A stretch of 64,000 nt of DNA. It comes from Mycolicibacterium aubagnense. GTDB taxonomy: Bacteria > Actinomycetota > Actinomycetes > Mycobacteriales > Mycobacteriaceae. Where the stretch lies: contig NZ_AP022577.1 of NCBI RefSeq assembly GCF_010730955.1, positions 3,906,001-3,970,000 of the forward strand, given 5' to 3'. The notes under the pieces were generated by a model. That model was given only the letters and a program-made list of their open reading frames with translations, had not been told where the DNA came from and ran no database searches. Made by a program: the position numbers and the translations under genes. The stretch's first letter is position 1, and each line of letters begins with the position of its first letter. Of the stretch, positions 1 through 9,048 are shown one piece after another.

Positions 1-148
1 GGGCACCGACCTCGCCGTCACCGCTGCAGTGCAGCGACTGACCGCGACCCTGCCCGACGGTCCCTGGTTCCCCACGGCGAACCTGACCCGAGACTTCGAG
101 ATTTCGACTGGAGAACGGAAAGAACATGTCCCCCAACACGTCTGGTAG
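1..148 (+). CDS. espG3: EspG3 C-terminal end (partial), ESX-3 chaperone
   Basis: The frame that enters from the left edge reads about 48 residues (ending in ERKEHVPQHVW) before a TAG at 146-148, which overlaps the eccD3 start by 23 nt. In ESX-3 loci espG3 lies directly before eccD3. EspG3 is a cytosolic chaperone that binds the ESX-3 PE-PPE substrates. The assignment rests on position plus coherent coding sequence, because only the C-terminal tail is visible. The overlap suggests translational coupling to eccD3. Confidence 0.7.
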   Translation, partial: GTDLAVTAAVQRLTATLPDGPWFPTANLTRDFEISTGERKEHVPQHVW

Positions 149-1547
149 TACCGCGATGCCGATTGTGCGGGTCGCGGTGCTCGCCGCAGGCGACGAGCAG
201 GGTGGTCGCGGGCGACTCACCGACGTCGCCCTGCCGACCGGCCTGCCGCTGCGCGAGATCGTGCCCGCGGTGCGGCGCATCATCGGAGTCAACGGGGCAC
301 CCGATGCCGCCACCGGCGCTGAGCTGTCTCTGGCTCCGCTCGGCGGCGCCACCTACAGCCTCGAAGCGACGTTGGACACCGTCGGCGTCGTCGATGGTGA
401 CCTGCTGGCGTTGCAACCGGTGCCTGCGGGTCCGCCGGCGCCTCGCATTGTCGAAGACATCGCCGATGCCGCCGCGATCTTCTCCGCAGCGCGCGAAAAC
501 CCATGGGGCAATCCGCATATCCGTCGCTTCGCGGCGGGGGGCATCGTCGCCCTCGCGGTGCTCGCCACTGCGCTGGCGACGCTGGTGCGAGTACACACAG
601 GCCAGCCGGCCGGCCTGTTCACTGTTGTGGGCGTGGCGGTACTGACCGTCGCGGCCGCCTTGTTGACCCGGCCCGCCATGCCGCGGCTGGCGACGGCGCT
701 GAGCCTGACGGCGTTGCTTCCCGTCGGCGCGGCCTTCGTCTTGGCCGTCCCCGGTCCGTCCGGTCCGGCCGGATTGCTGCTCGGCGCGGCGGCGATCGCG
801 GCCTGGTCGATCGTCAGCATCACCGTCGGTGGACAAGCCATCGCGGCCTTCACCGCGACGACAGTCCTCGGCATCGCCGGCATGATCGTCGGTGGCGCCG
901 CGTCGGTCTGGCAGCTCAGCAGCTCCGTGATCGGCGCTGTGCTGATCGTTTTCGCGCTGCTCGTCATGGTCCAGGCCGCACAGCTGTCGACGCTGTGGGC
1001 CCGGTTCCCGGTGCCGAACATCCCGGCGCCGGGTGATCCGACACCGTCGGCGTTGCCGCTGTCCGTGCTGGCTGATCTGCCGCGCCGGGTCCGCGTGTGC
1101 GACGCGCACCAGACCGGGTTCCTCGCAGGTGCCGTGCTGACCATCACGGCAGGGTCGGTGGTTCTCGTGGCGGGGACGCACCCGTCGCCGTGGGCCTGGT
1201 ATGTGGTGGTGGCCGCCGCCCTCGCGACCGCGCTGCGGGCCCGGATCTGGGACTCGGTGCCGTGCAAGGTGTGGCTGCTGAGCCAGCCGTACCTGGTTGC
1301 GGCCGTGCTGCTTACGGTGTTCACCGCCGGCGGCCAGTACTCCGACGCGTGGTGGTCGCTGGGCGTACTCGCGGTGCTCGTGGCAGTCGGCGTGGTGGCC
1401 GCACTGAACCCTCAGATGGCCGACCCGCAGACCTATTCGCTGCCGATGCGTCGACTGGTCGGCTTCGCGGCCACCGCGTTGGACGCGTCACTGATCCCGG
1501 TGCTGGCCTACCTGGTGGGTCTGTTCGCCTGGGTCATCAACCGGTGA
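126..1547 (+). CDS. eccD3: EccD3, ESX-3 type VII secretion membrane channel component
   Basis: 473 aa, normal for EccD. The first ~100 residues look like the cytosolic ubiquitin-like domain (IVRVAVLAAGDEQGG, then LPLREIVPAV). From about residue 135 onward there is a run of some eleven hydrophobic segments, typical of EccD, whose dimers form the membrane vestibule of the ESX pore. ESX-3 exports EsxG/EsxH and PE-PPE proteins and supports iron/zinc acquisition. The gene lies between espG3 and mycP3, and its TGA overlaps the mycP3 ATG. The start is the ATG preceded by GGAGAACGGAAAG. Confidence 0.93.
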   Translation: MSPNTSGSTAMPIVRVAVLAAGDEQGGRGRLTDVALPTGLPLREIVPAVRRIIGVNGAPDAATGAELSLAPLGGATYSLEATLDTVGVVDGDLLALQPVPAGPPAPRIVEDIADAAAIFSAARENPWGNPHIRRFAAGGIVALAVLATALATLVRVHTGQPAGLFTVVGVAVLTVAAALLTRPAMPRLATALSLTALLPVGAAFVLAVPGPSGPAGLLLGAAAIAAWSIVSITVGGQAIAAFTATTVLGIAGMIVGGAASVWQLSSSVIGAVLIVFALLVMVQAAQLSTLWARFPVPNIPAPGDPTPSALPLSVLADLPRRVRVCDAHQTGFLAGAVLTITAGSVVLVAGTHPSPWAWYVVVAAALATALRARIWDSVPCKVWLLSQPYLVAAVLLTVFTAGGQYSDAWWSLGVLAVLVAVGVVAALNPQMADPQTYSLPMRRLVGFAATALDASLIPVLAYLVGLFAWVINR

Positions 1548-2926
1548 TGATGGCCATCCGGCGCGGAACCACCGTCCTGGCAGTCGCTTTCGTTGCCACC
1601 GCCGCAATGGGGCCGTCGGCGCTGGCGCCGACCGCCGGTGCCGTGGTGCCGCCGCACGTCGACGAGCACGCGACGCCGCCGTCGGGCAGCGTCGGCCCCG
1701 TCGCAGCGATGGGCCAGCGCGGAGAGTGCGTCACGGCCGGCGTCCTGCCCGGCACCGATCCGGGCGCACCCGGCCCGGGCCATGCCCTGCTGAACGTGCC
1801 GGGCGCCTGGGCTTTCAGCCGCGGTGAGGGACAGACGGTGGCGGTCATCGACACCGGCGTGCACCCCGGTCCGCGGCTACCCAATGTCCAGGCCGGCGGT
1901 GATTTCGTGGAAAACACTGATGGGCTTACCGATTGCGACGGCCACGGCACCCTGGTCGCAGGATTGATCGCCGGGCAACCCGGCGCGGACGGCTTCTCCG
2001 GCGTCGCACCGGGTGCGCGGATTCTCGCGATCCGCCAGACCTCCGAGCGGTATGCGCCGCGCGGCAACGGGGGAGACCCGGCCGCGGCGCACGCCACCAT
2101 CGAGGTCGCGACGCTTGCCCGGGCCGTGGTGCACGCTGCGGATCTGGGCGCCAAGGTCATCGCCGTCACGGCGGCCACCTGCCTGCCCGCTGATCGACCC
2201 GTCGATCAGACCGAACTGGGTGCGGCGCTGAAATACGCTGTGCAGGAGAAGGATGCGGTGATCGTCGCCGCGGCCGGCAATGATCGGGCCGGTCTGGCGG
2301 GTGGCCCTTCGTGCGAGGCGAACCCTCTGGACAACGCCGGGAATGCGGCCGACCCGCGCAACTGGGCCGGCGTCAAGTCTGTGTCGATCCCGTCCTGGTG
2401 GCAGCCGTACGTACTGTCGGTAGCGTCGCTGGACACGGCTGGACAGCCGTCGGACTTCACCACACCCGGCCCGTGGGTCGGCATCGCGGCACCGGGGGAG
2501 AACATCGCGTCGACCGGAGTCAGTGGTCTGGCCAACGCGTTGCCCAACGAGCGCGGCGATCTGTTCCCCTTGCGCAGCAGCAGCTACGCCGCGGCGTATG
2601 TCGCCGGCGTTGCGGCGTTGGTGCGCAGTCGTTTTCCCGCGCTCAACGCCGCTGACGTGACGCGCCGGCTCACCGCCACCGCGCACGGTGCCGCGCGCAT
2701 GCCGTCGAACCTGGTGGGCGCCGGCGTCGTCGACCCGGTGGCCGCACTGACCTGGGATCTGCCGGCGACGGATGCGGCACCGAAAGCCGTGTCTGTTGCG
2801 ATGCCGCCCGAGCCGGCCCCGAAAGACACCACGCCCCGGACCATCGCGTTCGCCGGTGCGGCAGTGCTGGCGATCGCCGCACTGATCGCCCTGGTCGCGT
2901 ACCGCAGAAAGGACGGCGCCCGATGA
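1547..2926 (+). CDS. mycP3: MycP3, membrane-anchored mycosin (subtilisin-like protease) of ESX-3
   Basis: 459 aa from an ATG overlapping the eccD3 stop (ATGA). A signal peptide (about residues 1-32) is followed by an S8 peptidase domain with the catalytic triad Asp102 (AVIDTGVHPG), His133 (DGHGTLVAG) and Ser346 (RSSSYAAAYVAG). The Ser motif has RSS instead of the classical GTS. A Pro-rich linker and one C-terminal membrane helix (about 430-450, ending in YRRKDGAR) anchor it on the periplasmic side. Mycosins stabilise the ESX membrane complex and process substrates. The reading frame is open further upstream into eccD3, but the signal peptide fixes the start at the overlap. Confidence 0.93.
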   Translation: MMAIRRGTTVLAVAFVATAAMGPSALAPTAGAVVPPHVDEHATPPSGSVGPVAAMGQRGECVTAGVLPGTDPGAPGPGHALLNVPGAWAFSRGEGQTVAVIDTGVHPGPRLPNVQAGGDFVENTDGLTDCDGHGTLVAGLIAGQPGADGFSGVAPGARILAIRQTSERYAPRGNGGDPAAAHATIEVATLARAVVHAADLGAKVIAVTAATCLPADRPVDQTELGAALKYAVQEKDAVIVAAAGNDRAGLAGGPSCEANPLDNAGNAADPRNWAGVKSVSIPSWWQPYVLSVASLDTAGQPSDFTTPGPWVGIAAPGENIASTGVSGLANALPNERGDLFPLRSSSYAAAYVAGVAALVRSRFPALNAADVTRRLTATAHGAARMPSNLVGAGVVDPVAALTWDLPATDAAPKAVSVAMPPEPAPKDTTPRTIAFAGAAVLAIAALIALVAYRRKDGAR

Positions 2927-3834
2927 CGGCCCGAATCACGTTGGCATTGCTGGCGATCATCCCGGCAACCATGACGTACCCGTGGCACACGACGCCACAG
3001 AAGTGGATCCTGGGCGTCGCGGTTGCGGTCGTGCTGCTGGTGTTCGCCTGGTGGCGGGGGATGTTCCTGACCACCATGGTGGCTCGCCGGGTCGCGGTGT
3101 GGCGCCGGAACCGGCGTGGCACGCCGCCGGCTGCGGCTGATCAGGTCACCGTGGTGCTGGAAGCCGATGAATTCCCTTACCACGCATTGCCTCTCGTCGC
3201 GTCGTACGTGGACCGCTATGGCGTCCGGTGTGATTCGGTGCGGGTCACCGAACGTCGCCTCGACGACATGCGCCGCGCGTGGGTCAGCGTGACGGTGGCG
3301 GCGGCGTCGAACATTGCCGCGCTGCAGGCACGGTCGTCGGACCTGCCGCTCGCGGACACGGCGGAGAAGGTGGCCCGACGACTGGGTGATCAGTTGCGTG
3401 AGGCCGGTGTGTCCGTCGGCGTCACCGAGGCGGCACCCGCACTCGTCGCACCTGATGCCCGCGAGAGCTGGCGGGCGGTCCGTGACGGGGACGGTTACCT
3501 GACGGCCTATGGACTGCCCGCCGATCAGCGCCTGCCGGAATGCCTGGCTGCTCTGTCATCGACGACGGAACTGTGCACAGTGCTCGAATTCTCGCCGGGG
3601 GCAACCATTTCCGCGGCCTGCGCGGTCCGCACCGCGAACGCACCCGCCGCGGCCGCCGTCGCGGGCTTGGCGCGCGAGTCCGGTCGGCAGGGGCAGTTGC
3701 TGGCGGCGATGGCCCCGTCGTCGGCCGGTCGTCTCGGGACGCGCACCGGCGCACTGACCGCCGAACTGCTCGCGGAACTGGCTGTGCACGACACGGGTAC
3801 TACGGCCGCGGTTCAGTCTGCGGTTGGGGCGTAG
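2923..3834 (+). CDS. eccE3: EccE3, ESX-3 membrane complex subunit
   Basis: 303 aa, starting inside the mycP3 stop (ATGA). Two N-terminal membrane helices (about residues 5-20 and 27-48) are followed by a soluble domain (VTVVLEADEFPYHALPLV and onward) of the EccE type. EccE is the peripheral subunit of the EccBCDE core complex. It is the last gene of the ESX-3 cluster here. The next gene converges from the other strand with a 29-nt gap, so the ESX-3 transcript ends here. Confidence 0.9.
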   Translation: MTARITLALLAIIPATMTYPWHTTPQKWILGVAVAVVLLVFAWWRGMFLTTMVARRVAVWRRNRRGTPPAAADQVTVVLEADEFPYHALPLVASYVDRYGVRCDSVRVTERRLDDMRRAWVSVTVAAASNIAALQARSSDLPLADTAEKVARRLGDQLREAGVSVGVTEAAPALVAPDARESWRAVRDGDGYLTAYGLPADQRLPECLAALSSTTELCTVLEFSPGATISAACAVRTANAPAAAAVAGLARESGRQGQLLAAMAPSSAGRLGTRTGALTAELLAELAVHDTGTTAAVQSAVGA

Positions 3835-3863
3835 AGGTTCGAATAGGCGCCTCGACCGCGGGA

Positions 3864-5102
3864 TCAACGCGAGGTCGATGCCCGGTCAGCCGGATACTCA
3901 CTGCCGTCGAACATGAACGGGCTCATGAACTTGGTCATCCGGCGCAGGTAGTCGGGCTGGCTGACGTGCAGGATGTGGTTGCCCGGGAACCAGTGGAACG
4001 CGCAGCGATCCCAGTGTTCCCAGAGTATTTCGGCCTGCTGTGGCGGCGCCAGGCGGTCGCCCAGGCCGGCGATGATCAGCCGCCGGTCCTCGGGTACCAA
4101 CGGCGCGTAGTTCAGCGGCGAGTGATAGCGGCCGGCCGCCGAGACCAGTTCCTCGTCGGTACCCGCCAACCTGTTGCCCAGCCGGACGAGCAGGTTGGCC
4201 GGGAACCATTCGTCGACCGTCCGGTCCGGCGTCACCACCGGCACGTTCGGGATCACGGCCTGGATCCGGTCGTCCACGGACGCGATGAGTGCTGAGGTAT
4301 AGCCGCCCAACGACATCCCGGTCAACGCGATGCGATCGACGCCCGTGTGCTCCAGATGGTCGAGGACGGAACGGAAGTCGTGCACGGCTTGCGCCATGGC
4401 CTCGGCGAAGCCGGGGATGCCGTCCATGAAGAAGCCGTAGCCGCTGTACGGAGAGTTCTTCTCGGCCCGGGGTCCGTGGAACGGCAGGGTGTAGAGCAAC
4501 ACGTCGTAGCCGGACCGGAAGAACCACGGCAGCGAGAAGAACAGGCCGTTGAACAGGTACGGCGAGCCCATGAACCCGTGGATCACACACAGCGTGGGGT
4601 GCGGACCGTCGTCGTGCTGCCAGTGTTGGGCGTGCACCACGTTGTTGCGCGCGTAGCTGCGGCGCCGGTCGCGGATGCCCGGATAGACGGCCTCGAAGCT
4701 GCTCTGGAAGGAGATGTTCCGCACCCGGCCACGGGCGACCCGCTCCGCCACGACACTTGCGGAACGGCTCACCACGCGCGGCAATTCCGCCGGAGCCGGG
4801 AAGCACTGCCCGGGGTCCTTCGTCGCGGCGAGTTCGGCGTAGAACCGCAGGGCGTCAGGGTCGTCGCCGGCACGGTCTCGTATCGCGGCGGCAGCCATGC
4901 GCGGAATCATGCCGGCGCCGATCACGGAGGCCAGGGCCGTGCGGAGTCCCAGGTCGGCCACCGCGGAGGAGTCGACGATCAATTTCTGCTGCCAGGTGAG
5001 GTCGGCGCGGCGCGGCAACCCTCGGGCGGTACTGTCAGCGCCCGGGACGTCGGGCACCGGCAATGGCAGGGCGAATGCATCGCCGGGTGGCGTACTGGTC
5101 AC
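3864..5102 (-). CDS. Alpha/beta-hydrolase family protein (Rv0293c-like)
   Basis: 412 aa from a GTG. The N-terminal ~140 residues are an uncharacterised cap. The hydrolase core follows, with an oxyanion-hole segment (CVIHGFMGSPYLF), a nucleophile elbow GMSLGGYTS (Ser264), an acid region (AGLGDRLAPP) and a late His (PGNHILHVSQ). These give a complete Ser-Asp-His set. The substrate is unknown; esterase or lipase activity is likely. It converges with eccE3, as Rv0293c does in M. tuberculosis, so it is probably ancestral to the locus and not part of secretion. Confidence 0.8.
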   Translation of the reverse strand: MTSTPPGDAFALPLPVPDVPGADSTARGLPRRADLTWQQKLIVDSSAVADLGLRTALASVIGAGMIPRMAAAAIRDRAGDDPDALRFYAELAATKDPGQCFPAPAELPRVVSRSASVVAERVARGRVRNISFQSSFEAVYPGIRDRRRSYARNNVVHAQHWQHDDGPHPTLCVIHGFMGSPYLFNGLFFSLPWFFRSGYDVLLYTLPFHGPRAEKNSPYSGYGFFMDGIPGFAEAMAQAVHDFRSVLDHLEHTGVDRIALTGMSLGGYTSALIASVDDRIQAVIPNVPVVTPDRTVDEWFPANLLVRLGNRLAGTDEELVSAAGRYHSPLNYAPLVPEDRRLIIAGLGDRLAPPQQAEILWEHWDRCAFHWFPGNHILHVSQPDYLRRMTKFMSPFMFDGSEYPADRASTSR

Positions 5103-5141
5103 GGCCGATGCTAACCCGCGCAGGCGGATCCCGTCCTCGGA

Positions 5142-6008
5142 TCAGAGATCGAACAAACTGGCGGCGTTGCGGTAGAGCACTTTTCGCAACCATTCGTCGT
5201 CGGGGGCGACCTTGGTGAGCACGTTCAGGGATTCGGCGTACCGGTACGGGATGTTCGGGAAATCGCTGCCGAACAGGATTCGGTCACCGAGTTCGCCGAG
5301 GCGCGGCAATTCGGCCGGTGGAAAGGGCATGGTCTCCTCGATGAACGGCGTGAACGCCATGGTCGTGTCCAGGTGCACCCCGTCGAATTGTTCGCACAGG
5401 TCGAGGAATTCGCTGTACTCGGGCATGCCCAGATGCGCGATGATCAGCCTCAGGTTCGGGTAGCGGTCCAGCACGGTACGAACCTGGCTCGGGCCGGTGT
5501 GTGCACCGGGAGTCGGGCCGGAACCGCAGTGGATGATCACCGGGACGCCGGCGTCGGCGATGGTGGCCCAGACATCGTCGAGCAGCGGGTCGGCCGGGTG
5601 GTAGCCGCCGACCTGAACATGTGCCTTGAAGACGCGGGTGCCGCCGGCGATGGCGTCGGCCACGTAGGAGCCCGCACCGGGCTCGGGGTAGAACGTCGCG
5701 GTGGACAGGCAATCGGGGGTCTCGGCGGCGAACTGAGCGGCCCACTGGTTCAACCAGGCCGCCATATCGGGTTTGTGCGGATAAACCAGCGAGGTGAACG
5801 CCAGCACCCCGAAACCGCGCAGCGTCTCCAGCCGGTGTTGCTCCTCGGTGCGGTACGTGATCGGCCAGGTGCGGCCGGTGAGCGGCCCGGCGCTGTCGAA
5901 GTACTTCCACACCTTGTCCATGACGCTCTTGGGCATGAAATGGGTGTGCACGTCGATGAGGCCCGGAAGGCGCAGCGACTGCCAGAGTTCGCATACTGAC
6001 TCGTCCAT
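5142..6008 (-). CDS. Metal-dependent amidohydrolase (Amidohydro_2 family)
   Basis: 288 aa, chosen from the ATG giving MDESVCELW; the frame stays open upstream but runs into tam. TIM-barrel amidohydrolase signatures are visible: an N-terminal metal site ([12 protein letters not shown]), mid-chain His ([23 protein letters not shown]) and a C-terminal Asp ([13 protein letters not shown]). This pattern matches the aminocarboxymuconate-semialdehyde decarboxylase/2-pyrone-dicarboxylate hydrolase group, although the substrate cannot be told from sequence. It is divergent from tam with a 51-nt gap, so the two share a promoter region. Confidence 0.8.
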   Translation of the reverse strand: MDESVCELWQSLRLPGLIDVHTHFMPKSVMDKVWKYFDSAGPLTGRTWPITYRTEEQHRLETLRGFGVLAFTSLVYPHKPDMAAWLNQWAAQFAAETPDCLSTATFYPEPGAGSYVADAIAGGTRVFKAHVQVGGYHPADPLLDDVWATIADAGVPVIIHCGSGPTPGAHTGPSQVRTVLDRYPNLRLIIAHLGMPEYSEFLDLCEQFDGVHLDTTMAFTPFIEETMPFPPAELPRLGELGDRILFGSDFPNIPYRYAESLNVLTKVAPDDEWLRKVLYRNAASLFDL

Positions 6009-6059
6009 CACCCAACAGAATGTCAGGCGCGCACCGGGACTTGTCGGCAGGATGGGGAT

Positions 6060-6821
6060 GTGTGGAACCCGGATACCTATCTTGCCTTCGCTGACCACCG
6101 CGGCCGCCCCTTTTACGACCTGCTGGCACGCGTCGGTGCCGAGACTCCCCGGCGGGTCGCAGACGTGGGCTGCGGTCCGGGGAACCTGACCGCCACGCTG
6201 GCGCAGCGATGGCCCGGCGCGCTGATCGAAGCGGTCGACAACTCGCCGGAGATGGTCGAGGCCGCGCGGGCTCGCGGTGTCGACGCCCGGGTGGTCGCTG
6301 CCGCGGACTGGTCGCCCGCGCCGGACACCGACGTTGTGGTGAGCAACGCGGTACTGCAGTGGGTTCCGGAACATCGAGAGTTGCTGCGGCGGTGGGTGAC
6401 GCAGCTGCCGAAAGGCGCATGGCTGGCCTTTCAGGTGCCCGGGAACTTCGATTCACCGTCGCATCAGGCCGTGCGCGAGGTGGCGCGGCGTCCGGAGTTC
6501 GCCGAGGCGCTGGCCGATATCCGGTTCCGGGAGACGAATGTGGTCGACGATCCGGCCGGTTACGCGGCGCTACTGACCGCCGCGGGCTGCACCGTCGACG
6601 CTTGGGAGACCACGTATCTGCACCAATTGACCGGCGAAACCCCGGTGCTGGACTGGATCACGGGTACCGCGCTGACCGACGTCCGCTCCCGGCTCAGCGA
6701 CGGCGCCTGGGAGCAGTACCGACAGGACATCATCCCGCTGCTGGCTCAGGCCTATCCACCCCAGCCCGACGGGACGACGTTCTTCCCGTTCCGCCGGATT
6801 TTCGTGGTCGCCCAGACGTGA
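6060..6821 (+). CDS. tam: Trans-aconitate 2-methyltransferase
   Basis: 253 aa from a GTG giving [10 protein letters not shown], the characteristic Tam N-terminus. It has a class I SAM-binding glycine motif ([12 protein letters not shown]), an acidic loop ([12 protein letters not shown]), then [13 protein letters not shown] and [14 protein letters not shown], and a C-terminal [17 protein letters not shown] stretch that closely resembles M. tuberculosis Rv0294. It methylates trans-aconitate, an inhibitory by-product of citrate metabolism. Its TGA is the first part of a 49-nt hairpin repeat that probably terminates the transcript. Confidence 0.92.
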   Translation: MWNPDTYLAFADHRGRPFYDLLARVGAETPRRVADVGCGPGNLTATLAQRWPGALIEAVDNSPEMVEAARARGVDARVVAAADWSPAPDTDVVVSNAVLQWVPEHRELLRRWVTQLPKGAWLAFQVPGNFDSPSHQAVREVARRPEFAEALADIRFRETNVVDDPAGYAALLTAAGCTVDAWETTYLHQLTGETPVLDWITGTALTDVRSRLSDGAWEQYRQDIIPLLAQAYPPQPDGTTFFPFRRIFVVAQT

Positions 6822-6868
6822 TTTGTGCACGATTTTCCGCGCCGACCGCGGAAAATCGTGCACAAATC
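6820..6868. terminator. 49-nt inverted repeat, copy 1 of a recurring family
   Basis: Two perfectly complementary 21-nt arms (6820-6840 and 6848-6868, beginning GATTTGTGCACG) enclose a 7-nt loop. It overlaps the tam stop codon. It sits between the ends of tam (+) and a small minus-strand ORF, so it can act in both directions. Near-identical elements are at 7108 and 43885, with a half copy at 12339. The A4/T4 tracts lie inside the arms, not after them. Confidence 0.8.
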
Positions 6869-6877
6869 GCAGGCGAG

Positions 6878-6982
6878 CTAGGCGTGGGCCGAGGTGGCCA
6901 GTCCGATCGCGATCAGTCCGGGTGCGACGGTCAGGCCGATGACGATGATGAAGTAGCTGACCCAGCGGGTGACGATGCTCAT
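6878..6982 (-). CDS. Putative 34-aa membrane microprotein
   Basis: ATG at 6982 with a good Shine-Dalgarno (CAGGAG, about 8 nt upstream) opens a 34-residue ORF: a short MSIVTRWVS head, a hydrophobic stretch of about 22 residues (YFIIVIGLTVAPGLIAIGLA) and a TSAHA tail. It could be a single-pass membrane peptide or a minimal signal-peptide-like protein (possible AxA cleavage at the very end). Both flanks carry the 49-nt hairpins. I do not recognise it. Ribosome-binding site, codon choice and hydrophobic pattern support translation. Confidence 0.5.
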   Translation of the reverse strand: MSIVTRWVSYFIIVIGLTVAPGLIAIGLATSAHA

Positions 6983-7107
6983 CTGAATGCTCCTGCTGCT
7001 GTTGGCTTTTGATGACTCATAGCCTTTCGCGGCAGGTCCGCGGCGTCTGTCCACCGGCTGGCCCCCGAACAGGATGAATTCGTTGTCCCCCAATTGGCGG
7101 ACACGGC

Positions 7108-7156
7108 GATTTGTGCACGTTTTTCCGCGCCGACCGCGGAAAAACGTGCACAAATC
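7108..7156. terminator. 49-nt inverted repeat, copy 2
   Basis: It has the same architecture as copy 1: 21-nt perfect arms (7108-7128 and 7136-7156) and the same GCCGACC loop. One base differs inside the left arm (GCACGTTTTT for GCACGATTTT), and the right arm changes to match. That compensatory change indicates selection on the hairpin. It lies 5 nt beyond the cysNC stop codon and is the likely terminator of the stf0-cysD-cysNC operon. Confidence 0.8.
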
Positions 7157-7161
7157 ACGGG

Positions 7162-9048
7162 TCAGCGCAGCGCGTTGAGTGCTCCCAGCACCTCGGCCAC
7201 CAGCTTGTCGATGTCGGCGCCCGTGGTGTCGACCACGAGGTCAGGGTTCTCTGGCGGCTCGTATGGGGCGTCCACGCCGGTCAGGCCGCGCAGCTCGCCG
7301 GCCTTGGCCCGGGCGTACAGCCCCTTGGGGTCACGCCGCTCGCATTCGGTGCGTGGGGTGGACACGTAGACCTCGATGAACGGCAGCTTGGCGACGGAGC
7401 TCAGCTCACGGGCGGTGTCGCGGTCTGACTTCAGCGGCGACACCAGGGACGCCAGTGCGACGACGCCCGAGTCGGCCAACAGGCGGGCCAGATGACCCAC
7501 CCGGCGGATGTTCTCGGCCCGGTCACCCGCGGAGAATCCGAGGTCGTCGGACAGCCCGTGCCGGATGTTGTCACCGTCGAGTAGGTAGGCCACCTGCCCG
7601 GTCTCGACCAGTGCCCGCTCGACCGCGACGGCCAGCGTCGACTTACCCGATGCCGGCAGTCCGGTGAACCAGATGGTGGCGCCCCGCTGCCCGGTGCGTG
7701 CCCACCGGTAGGAGCGATCCAATGATGAGTGGTGCCAACGGATGTCACTGCGCGAGTGGGTGCCGAGCTTCACCTCGCGCGGCTCGGTGATGGTGCCCGC
7801 GCCGACGGTGTCGTTGGACGTCTCGTCGATGAGGATGAAGGCGCCGCTTTCCCGGTTGTCGCGGTACGGGTCGGCGATCACCGTGGAACTGGTCCGGAGG
7901 GTGACGGCGCCGATGTCGTTGAGTACCAACTCGACTGGCTGATCGATGTCGTCCAGCGTCTCGGGATCGAGCCGCGTGTGCAACGCCTGCACCGTGGCCC
8001 GGACGGTGCGGGTGCCTTGCTTGAGCGCCAGCCGGTCACCGGCCCGCAGCGGGGTCTCCGCGAACCAGCACACCGTCGCGTCGAGCTCACGGGCGAGCAC
8101 CGGGATCGACGCGTTCTCGGCGCCGCTGACCAGCACGTCCCCGCGGCCGACGTCGATGTCGTCGGCCAATTCGATCGAAACCGACAGTGGGGCAACGGCG
8201 GTGGTGCGGTCGTCATCGAGGGTGTCCACCGCGGTGACGGTCGAGCTGGTGCCCGCGGGGAGGCTGAGCACGGTGTCGCCGACCTGCAAGGTGCCGGCGG
8301 TCAGCCGCCCGGTGTAGCGGCGCCGCTGCTCGGCCACCGTCTTATCGCTCCTCGCGTGCGCGGTGGGCCGGGACACCCACTGGATGGGAAACCGCAGCTT
8401 GGCCGGCTCGGGCTGTGGCGCACTGAGTTCGATGCCCTCCAGGTACTCCAGCAGTGTGGGCCCCTCGTACCACGGCGTGTTCTCCGAACGGTGCACGACG
8501 TTGTCGCCGAGCTTGGCCGCCAGCGGTATCACCGTCAGGTCCACCGCACCCAGCCGGGCCGCGACCTGGCCGAGCTCGTCGTGCACCGCGTCGAACCGGG
8601 CCTGGTCGAAGTCGACCAGATCGATCTTGTTGACCGCGGCCGCGAAGTGCTTGATACCCAACAGCTTTGCGATCCGGGCGTGGCGCAGGGTCTGTCGCAG
8701 CACTCCGGCACGGGCGTCGATCAGCAGGATGGCCACATGTGCGTTGGAGGCGCCGGTGAACATGTTCCGGGTGTAGCGCTCGTGGCCGGGGGTGTCGGCG
8801 AGGATGTAGCTGCGCGCCGCTGTGGAGAAGAACCGGTAGGCCACATCGATGGTGATGCCCTGTTCCCGCTCGGCGCGCAGACCGTCGGACAGGGCTGCCA
8901 GGTCGGCCACGCCGTCGTCGTCGGTGACGGCGTCCAAGTGGTCCAGGGGCAGACTGTCGGTGTCGTGCAGCAACCGGCCGATCAGGGTGCTCTTGCCGTC
9001 GTCGACCGAACCGGCCGTCGCGATCCGAAGCAGCTGTCTAGTGCTCAT
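7162..9048 (-). CDS. cysNC: Bifunctional sulfate adenylyltransferase subunit 1 / APS kinase
   Basis: 628 aa. The N-terminal ~430 residues form the GTPase CysN, with G1 GSVDDGKSTLIGRLL, G3 DTPGHERYTRNM and G4 NKIDLVDFD, then EF-Tu-like beta-barrels. The C-terminal ~190 residues form APS kinase CysC, with P-loop FTGLPASGKSTL, DGDNIRHGL and the GLYARA region. With CysD it activates sulfate to APS, driven by GTP hydrolysis, and phosphorylates APS to PAPS. Its ATG overlaps the cysD stop (ATGA). PAPS is the sulfate donor for the adjacent sulfotransferase Stf0. Confidence 0.95.
   Translation of the reverse strand: MSTRQLLRIATAGSVDDGKSTLIGRLLHDTDSLPLDHLDAVTDDDGVADLAALSDGLRAEREQGITIDVAYRFFSTAARSYILADTPGHERYTRNMFTGASNAHVAILLIDARAGVLRQTLRHARIAKLLGIKHFAAAVNKIDLVDFDQARFDAVHDELGQVAARLGAVDLTVIPLAAKLGDNVVHRSENTPWYEGPTLLEYLEGIELSAPQPEPAKLRFPIQWVSRPTAHARSDKTVAEQRRRYTGRLTAGTLQVGDTVLSLPAGTSSTVTAVDTLDDDRTTAVAPLSVSIELADDIDVGRGDVLVSGAENASIPVLARELDATVCWFAETPLRAGDRLALKQGTRTVRATVQALHTRLDPETLDDIDQPVELVLNDIGAVTLRTSSTVIADPYRDNRESGAFILIDETSNDTVGAGTITEPREVKLGTHSRSDIRWHHSSLDRSYRWARTGQRGATIWFTGLPASGKSTLAVAVERALVETGQVAYLLDGDNIRHGLSDDLGFSAGDRAENIRRVGHLARLLADSGVVALASLVSPLKSDRDTARELSSVAKLPFIEVYVSTPRTECERRDPKGLYARAKAGELRGLTGVDAPYEPPENPDLVVDTTGADIDKLVAEVLGALNALR

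Noticed and set aside
18..1181. Long minus-strand open frame opposite eccD3
   Set aside because: Arg/Gln-rich translation typical of the antisense frame of a GC-rich gene; eccD3 on the plus strand is well supported.
1097..1546. N-terminal extension of mycP3 into eccD3
   Set aside because: The extension reads as Arg-rich shadow; the signal peptide and ATGA overlap fix the start at 1547.
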